From positions 496,001 to 560,000 of the forward strand of contig CAVXRN010000002.1 in NCBI GenBank assembly GCA_963764205.1: a stretch of 64,000 nucleotides of DNA, given 5' to 3'. The stretch is from Chersky-840 sp963764205 (GTDB taxonomy: Bacteria > Actinomycetota > Acidimicrobiia > Acidimicrobiales > UBA8190). The number at the start of each line of letters is the position of its first letter. Positions within the stretch are counted from its first letter, which is position 1. The notes beneath the pieces are model-generated. The model made no database searches. It was not told the origin of the DNA and worked only from the letters and a program-made list of their open reading frames with translations. The position numbers and the translations under genes are program-made. Below, one piece after another: positions 61,121 to 64,000 of this stretch.

Positions 61121-61777
61121 ATGCATGTGGGGATCCTCGGGGGAACTGGCCCGCTGGGACGGGGCCTCGGCGTCCGCCTGGCCGTCGCCGGAGCGTCGGT
61201 CACGATCGGGTCGCGCGACGCGGAACGTGCCGCGGCGGTCGTCGACGGGCTGCACGAACGGTGGCCGGGCCGGTTCACCATGGTGGGGGCCGCCAACGAG
61301 GAGGCGGCCGAAGGCGACGTCGTGGTGGTGGCCACCCCGTGGGACGCGCTCATCCCCACGGCGCGCGCCGTGGCGCCGCGCCTCGACGGCAAGGTCGTCG
61401 TCTCGGTGGCCAACGCCTTGGTGAAGCAGGGCCGGGAGATGCTGGCGCTCATTCCGCCCCGGGGGTCCATGGCCGGCGCGCTCCAGGCGGAGCTGCCCGG
61501 CGCCTGGGTGGCGGCGGGCGGCCACCATCTCCCCGCGTCCGAGCTCGAAGACCTCGACGCCACGCTCGGCGCCGACGTGCTCGTGTGCTCGGACCACCTC
61601 GAGGCGACCAAGACGACGGTGGCGCTGTTCGCCTCGATCGAGGGCCTGCGCCCGCTCGATGCCGGCAGCCTGGCCCAGGCCGAGGCCATCGAGGCCTTCA
61701 CCGCCGTCCTGATCACGGTGAACATCCGACACAAGGCCCACAGCTCCATGCGCCTCACCGGCCTCGAGCATGTGTGA
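61121..61777 (+). CDS. F420:NADP oxidoreductase (NADPH-dependent F420 reductase)
   Basis: A 218-residue enzyme moving hydride between NADPH and coenzyme F420. The start MHVGILGGTGPLGRGLGVRLAVAGASVTIGSRDAERA is the Fno NADP loop; VVVVATPWDALIPTA, ISVANAL-like VVSVANALVK and the C-terminal NIRHKAHSSMRLTGLEHV complete the family pattern. ATG 61121 was chosen because it places the first beta strand at residue 3; the upstream extension is not conserved. It supplies reduced F420 to luciferase-like enzymes such as that at 4604. Confidence 0.88.
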   Translation: MHVGILGGTGPLGRGLGVRLAVAGASVTIGSRDAERAAAVVDGLHERWPGRFTMVGAANEEAAEGDVVVVATPWDALIPTARAVAPRLDGKVVVSVANALVKQGREMLALIPPRGSMAGALQAELPGAWVAAGGHHLPASELEDLDATLGADVLVCSDHLEATKTTVALFASIEGLRPLDAGSLAQAEAIEAFTAVLITVNIRHKAHSSMRLTGLEHV

Positions 61778-61795
61778 GCCGACAGTCGACCCGTG

Positions 61796-62919
61796 ATGCG
61801 CCTCTTTGACACCACCCGGGGCGAGGTCGTCCCCTTCGGCCCCGGACCGGTGGTCTCGATGTACTCGTGCGGCATCACGCCCTATGACGCGGCGCACGTC
61901 GGGCACGCCCAGGTCTACCTGACCTTCGACATCCTGCAGCGGCGGCTCATCGACCTGGGCCACGTGCCGCGGCTGGTGCGCAACGTCACCGACGTCGACG
62001 ACGACATCCTGCGCAAGGCGCGCGAGCTCGGCGTCCACTACCTCGACCTAGCGGCCGAGGAGATGGCCCGCTTCGATGCCAACATGGCCGCCCTGGGCCT
62101 GCTGCCGGTGTACCGCGAGCCGCGCGCCACCTCGGCCATTCCCGACATCCTGTCGCTCATCGGGCAGGTGCTCGACCGGGGCCATGCCTACAGCTCGGGA
62201 GGAGCGGTGTACTTCGACATCTCGTCGTTCCCCCGTTTCGGGCAGGTCAGCCATCTGTCGCGGGCCGAAATGCTGGTGCTGGCGGCCGAGCGAGGTGGGC
62301 AGCCCGACGACCCCAACAAACGTGACCCGCTCGACTTCGTCCTGTGGCAACCCTCTGCCCCGGACGAGCCTTCGTGGGAGTCGCGCTGGGGCCCGGGCCG
62401 TCCCGGCTGGCACATCGAGTGCTCGGCGCTCGCCATGCGAGAGCTCGGTGACACCGTGGACCTCCACGGTGGTGGGACCGACCTCATCTTCCCCCACCAC
62501 GAGTGCGAGACGGCGCAGTCGGAGTCGGCCACCGGGACCATGTTCTCGCGCCACTGGTTGCACGTGGGCATGGTGGGCCTCGACGGGACCAAGATGTCGA
62601 AGTCGCTCGGCAACCTCGTCTTCGTCGGCGACCTCGTGAAGGAGTGGGACCCCATGGTCGTGCGCCTGGCGCTGCTCGCCCATCACTACCGCACCGACTG
62701 GGACTGGGAGCAGCGTGACCTCGAGGGGGCGCGCAGCGCCTCGACCGGTGGCGCGCCGCGGGCACGCGCAACGAGCTCTCGCCCGCGGCGATGACCGCGG
62801 TGCGCGAGCGGCTCGACGACGACCTGAAGGTGATGGACGTCTTGTCCGTCCTCGACGACGAGGCCGCCGCGGGTCGCGCCGTGGGCCCGGGCGCGGCGCT
62901 CGTGGGGGTGGAGTTGTGA
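61796..62919 (+). CDS. mshC: Cysteine:GlcN-Ins ligase (mycothiol biosynthesis), frameshifted
   Basis: MshC joins cysteine to glucosaminyl-inositol in mycothiol synthesis. It is a CysRS-like ligase without the anticodon domain. Motifs are YSCGITPYDAAHVGHAQVYLTFD (HIGH-like), LVRNVTDVDDDIL, WHIECSALA, DLHGGGTDLIFPHHECETAQ and GTKMSKSLGN (KMSKS). At about 62725-62734, beside a G5 run, the frame shifts: DLEGA is followed one base later by QRLDRWRAAGTRNELSPAAM and ends at 62919. One added base gives about 375 residues, right for MshC and too short for CysRS. The stop overlaps the thrS GTG. ATG 61796 or GTG 61793 is the start. Confidence 0.85.
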
Positions 62920-64000
62920 TCACGGTCCAGTTGCCCGACGGTTCGACCCGGGAGCTCGAGGACGGCGCCACGGCGAGGACGTTGGCGCAGGCGATCGGTC
63001 GGGGCCTGGCCAAGGCGGCGGTGGCGGCCACGGTCGACGGCGTCCCCACCGACCTCGACGGCCCGCTGCGTGACGGGGCGGTGGTGGCGATCATCACCGA
63101 CAACAGCGACGCAGGACGCGCCGTGCTGCGGCACTCCACCGCGCACGTGCTGGCCCAGGCGGTGCTCGCGCTGTGGCCCGGCGCCCACTACGCCATCGGC
63201 CCCTCCATCGCGGATGGGTTCTACTACGACTTCGAGCTCCCGGGTGGGGCCACCTTCAGCGACGACGACCTCGAGCGCATCGAGGAGAAGATGCGCGCCA
63301 TCATGGGCGAGGACCAGAGGTTCGTGCGCGAGGAGCACACCGTCGACGAAGGGATCGCCCTGTTCGCCGACCAACCCTTCAAGCGCGAGATCATCGAAGG
63401 TGTCGCCGGCGCGACACCCGACGTGGCGCTCTCGGCCGAGGCGGCGACGGACATCGCGCCCGACGCCACGGCGGTGAGCACGTACCGCAACGTGGGCGGG
63501 GCTGAGCACGGTGCGGGGTTCGTCGACCTGTGTCGCGGTCCCCACGTGGCGTCGACGGGTCGGCTCGGGCACTTCAAGCTCCTGCGGGTGGCCGGCGCCT
63601 ACTGGCGCGGTGACGAGCACCGTCAGCAGCTGCAGCGCATCTACGGCACCGCCTGGGAGTCCGAGGCGGCGCTGGCCGAGCACCTCCACCGGCTGGAGGA
63701 GGCCGAGCGACGCGACCACCGCCGCCTCGGTGCGGAGCTCGACCTCTTCTCGTTTCCCAGTGAGATCGGCTCGGGCCTGGCCGTGTTCCACCCCAAGGGA
63801 GCCACCATCCGCATGTTGATGGAGGACTACTCGCGCCGGCGCCACCTCGAAGGTGGCTATCAGTTCACCTACACACCGCACATCACCAAGGCCGAGCTGT
63901 TCGAGACGTCGGGGCACCTGGACTGGTTCGCCGAGGGCATGTTCCCCCCCATGGAGCTGGACGAGGGCCAGAAGTACTACCTCAAGCCCATGAACTGCCC
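62916..64000 (+). CDS. thrS: Threonyl-tRNA synthetase, N-terminal part (runs off the right edge)
   Basis: GTG 62916 overlaps the mshC stop. The 361 visible residues cover the TGS domain (TVQLPDGSTRELEDGATARTLAQAI), the editing domain with its zinc motif (LRHSTAHVLAQAV and later GFVDLCRGPHV, with GPSIADGFYYDFEL between) and the start of the catalytic domain (FHPKGATIRMLMEDYSRR, TPHITKAELFETSGHLDWF and KYYLKPMNCP, motif 2). All are textbook ThrRS. The catalytic core and anticodon-binding domain lie beyond the window. No frame break is seen. Confidence 0.96.
   Translation, partial: MITVQLPDGSTRELEDGATARTLAQAIGRGLAKAAVAATVDGVPTDLDGPLRDGAVVAIITDNSDAGRAVLRHSTAHVLAQAVLALWPGAHYAIGPSIADGFYYDFELPGGATFSDDDLERIEEKMRAIMGEDQRFVREEHTVDEGIALFADQPFKREIIEGVAGATPDVALSAEAATDIAPDATAVSTYRNVGGAEHGAGFVDLCRGPHVASTGRLGHFKLLRVAGAYWRGDEHRQQLQRIYGTAWESEAALAEHLHRLEEAERRDHRRLGAELDLFSFPSEIGSGLAVFHPKGATIRMLMEDYSRRRHLEGGYQFTYTPHITKAELFETSGHLDWFAEGMFPPMELDEGQKYYLKPMNC

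Noticed and set aside
61796..62919. Cysteinyl-tRNA synthetase instead of mshC
   Set aside because: The repaired length is about 375 residues with no C-terminal anticodon domain, and the start CGITPYDAAHVGHA is the MshC form.
1..64000. Mobile elements, integrases, toxin-antitoxin genes, CRISPR arrays or defence islands
   Set aside because: No transposase, integrase, cas-like protein or spaced direct repeats were seen on either strand.

Overview
The window is about 70% G+C and its content points to an actinobacterium, most likely of the class Acidimicrobiia. The direct evidence is a mycothiol ligase gene (mshC), two coenzyme F420-type enzymes, an InhA-like enoyl reductase, MurT/GatD peptidoglycan amidation, and a near-perfect DtxR/IdeR iron box. 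The class assignment is inference from the general style of the proteins. No transposase, prophage, plasmid origin or CRISPR array was seen. The one RNA gene is tRNA-Val(CAC).

Layout. 0-12 kb holds mixed catabolism and secreted enzymes: the edge of a sugar oxidoreductase/isomerase pair, a GH26-like secreted hydrolase, RDD and TauE/SafE membrane proteins, an F420-type luciferase-like oxidoreductase, RraA-like, 2-hydroxyacid dehydrogenase, cupin and AllA-like genes, a Tat-exported GH116-like hydrolase, YqgE and a GNAT enzyme. 12-24 kb is a lipid and envelope region: a LysR regulator, a HAD-PlsC fusion, a single-chain MurT-GatD amidotransferase, then a tightly coupled minus-strand operon (acyl-CoA reductase-HAD, alcohol dehydrogenase, LarA-like isomerase, PlsC acyltransferase) facing a TetR gene across a perfect 14-bp palindrome. 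24-27.6 kb has a membrane protein, a VOC protein and an amidase. 27.6-37.7 kb is a vitamin B12 operon under a cobalamin riboswitch: btuFCD uptake, cobO, cbiZ, cobU, cobS, a cobD-cobC fusion, cobT and cobQ, whose stop codon lies inside tRNA-Val.

37.7-43.4 kb contains an OafA-type acyltransferase, small membrane and secreted proteins and a TauD-like dioxygenase. 43.5-48.4 kb is an iron-controlled Fe(III) ABC transporter whose ATPase carries an unusual C-terminal membrane helix and extracytoplasmic domain, followed by a DUF202 protein. 48.4-57.9 kb is an acyl/aldehyde catabolism region (thioesterase, nitronate monooxygenase, TetR with a long operator, enoyl-CoA hydratase, dienoyl-CoA reductase-like SDR, MFS, aldehyde dehydrogenase). 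57.9-64 kb has a second GH26-like secreted enzyme behind a possible two-state RNA leader, a PadR regulator, InhA-like reductase, F420:NADP oxidoreductase, mshC and the start of thrS.

Six otherwise conserved genes (isomerase, hydroxyacid dehydrogenase, yqgE, LarA-like, thioesterase, mshC) each appear to need one base added or removed in or next to a G/C-rich run to restore the family-typical frame. Sequencing or assembly indels explain this more simply than six independent pseudogenes, so these are annotated as full-length genes with the frameshift noted.
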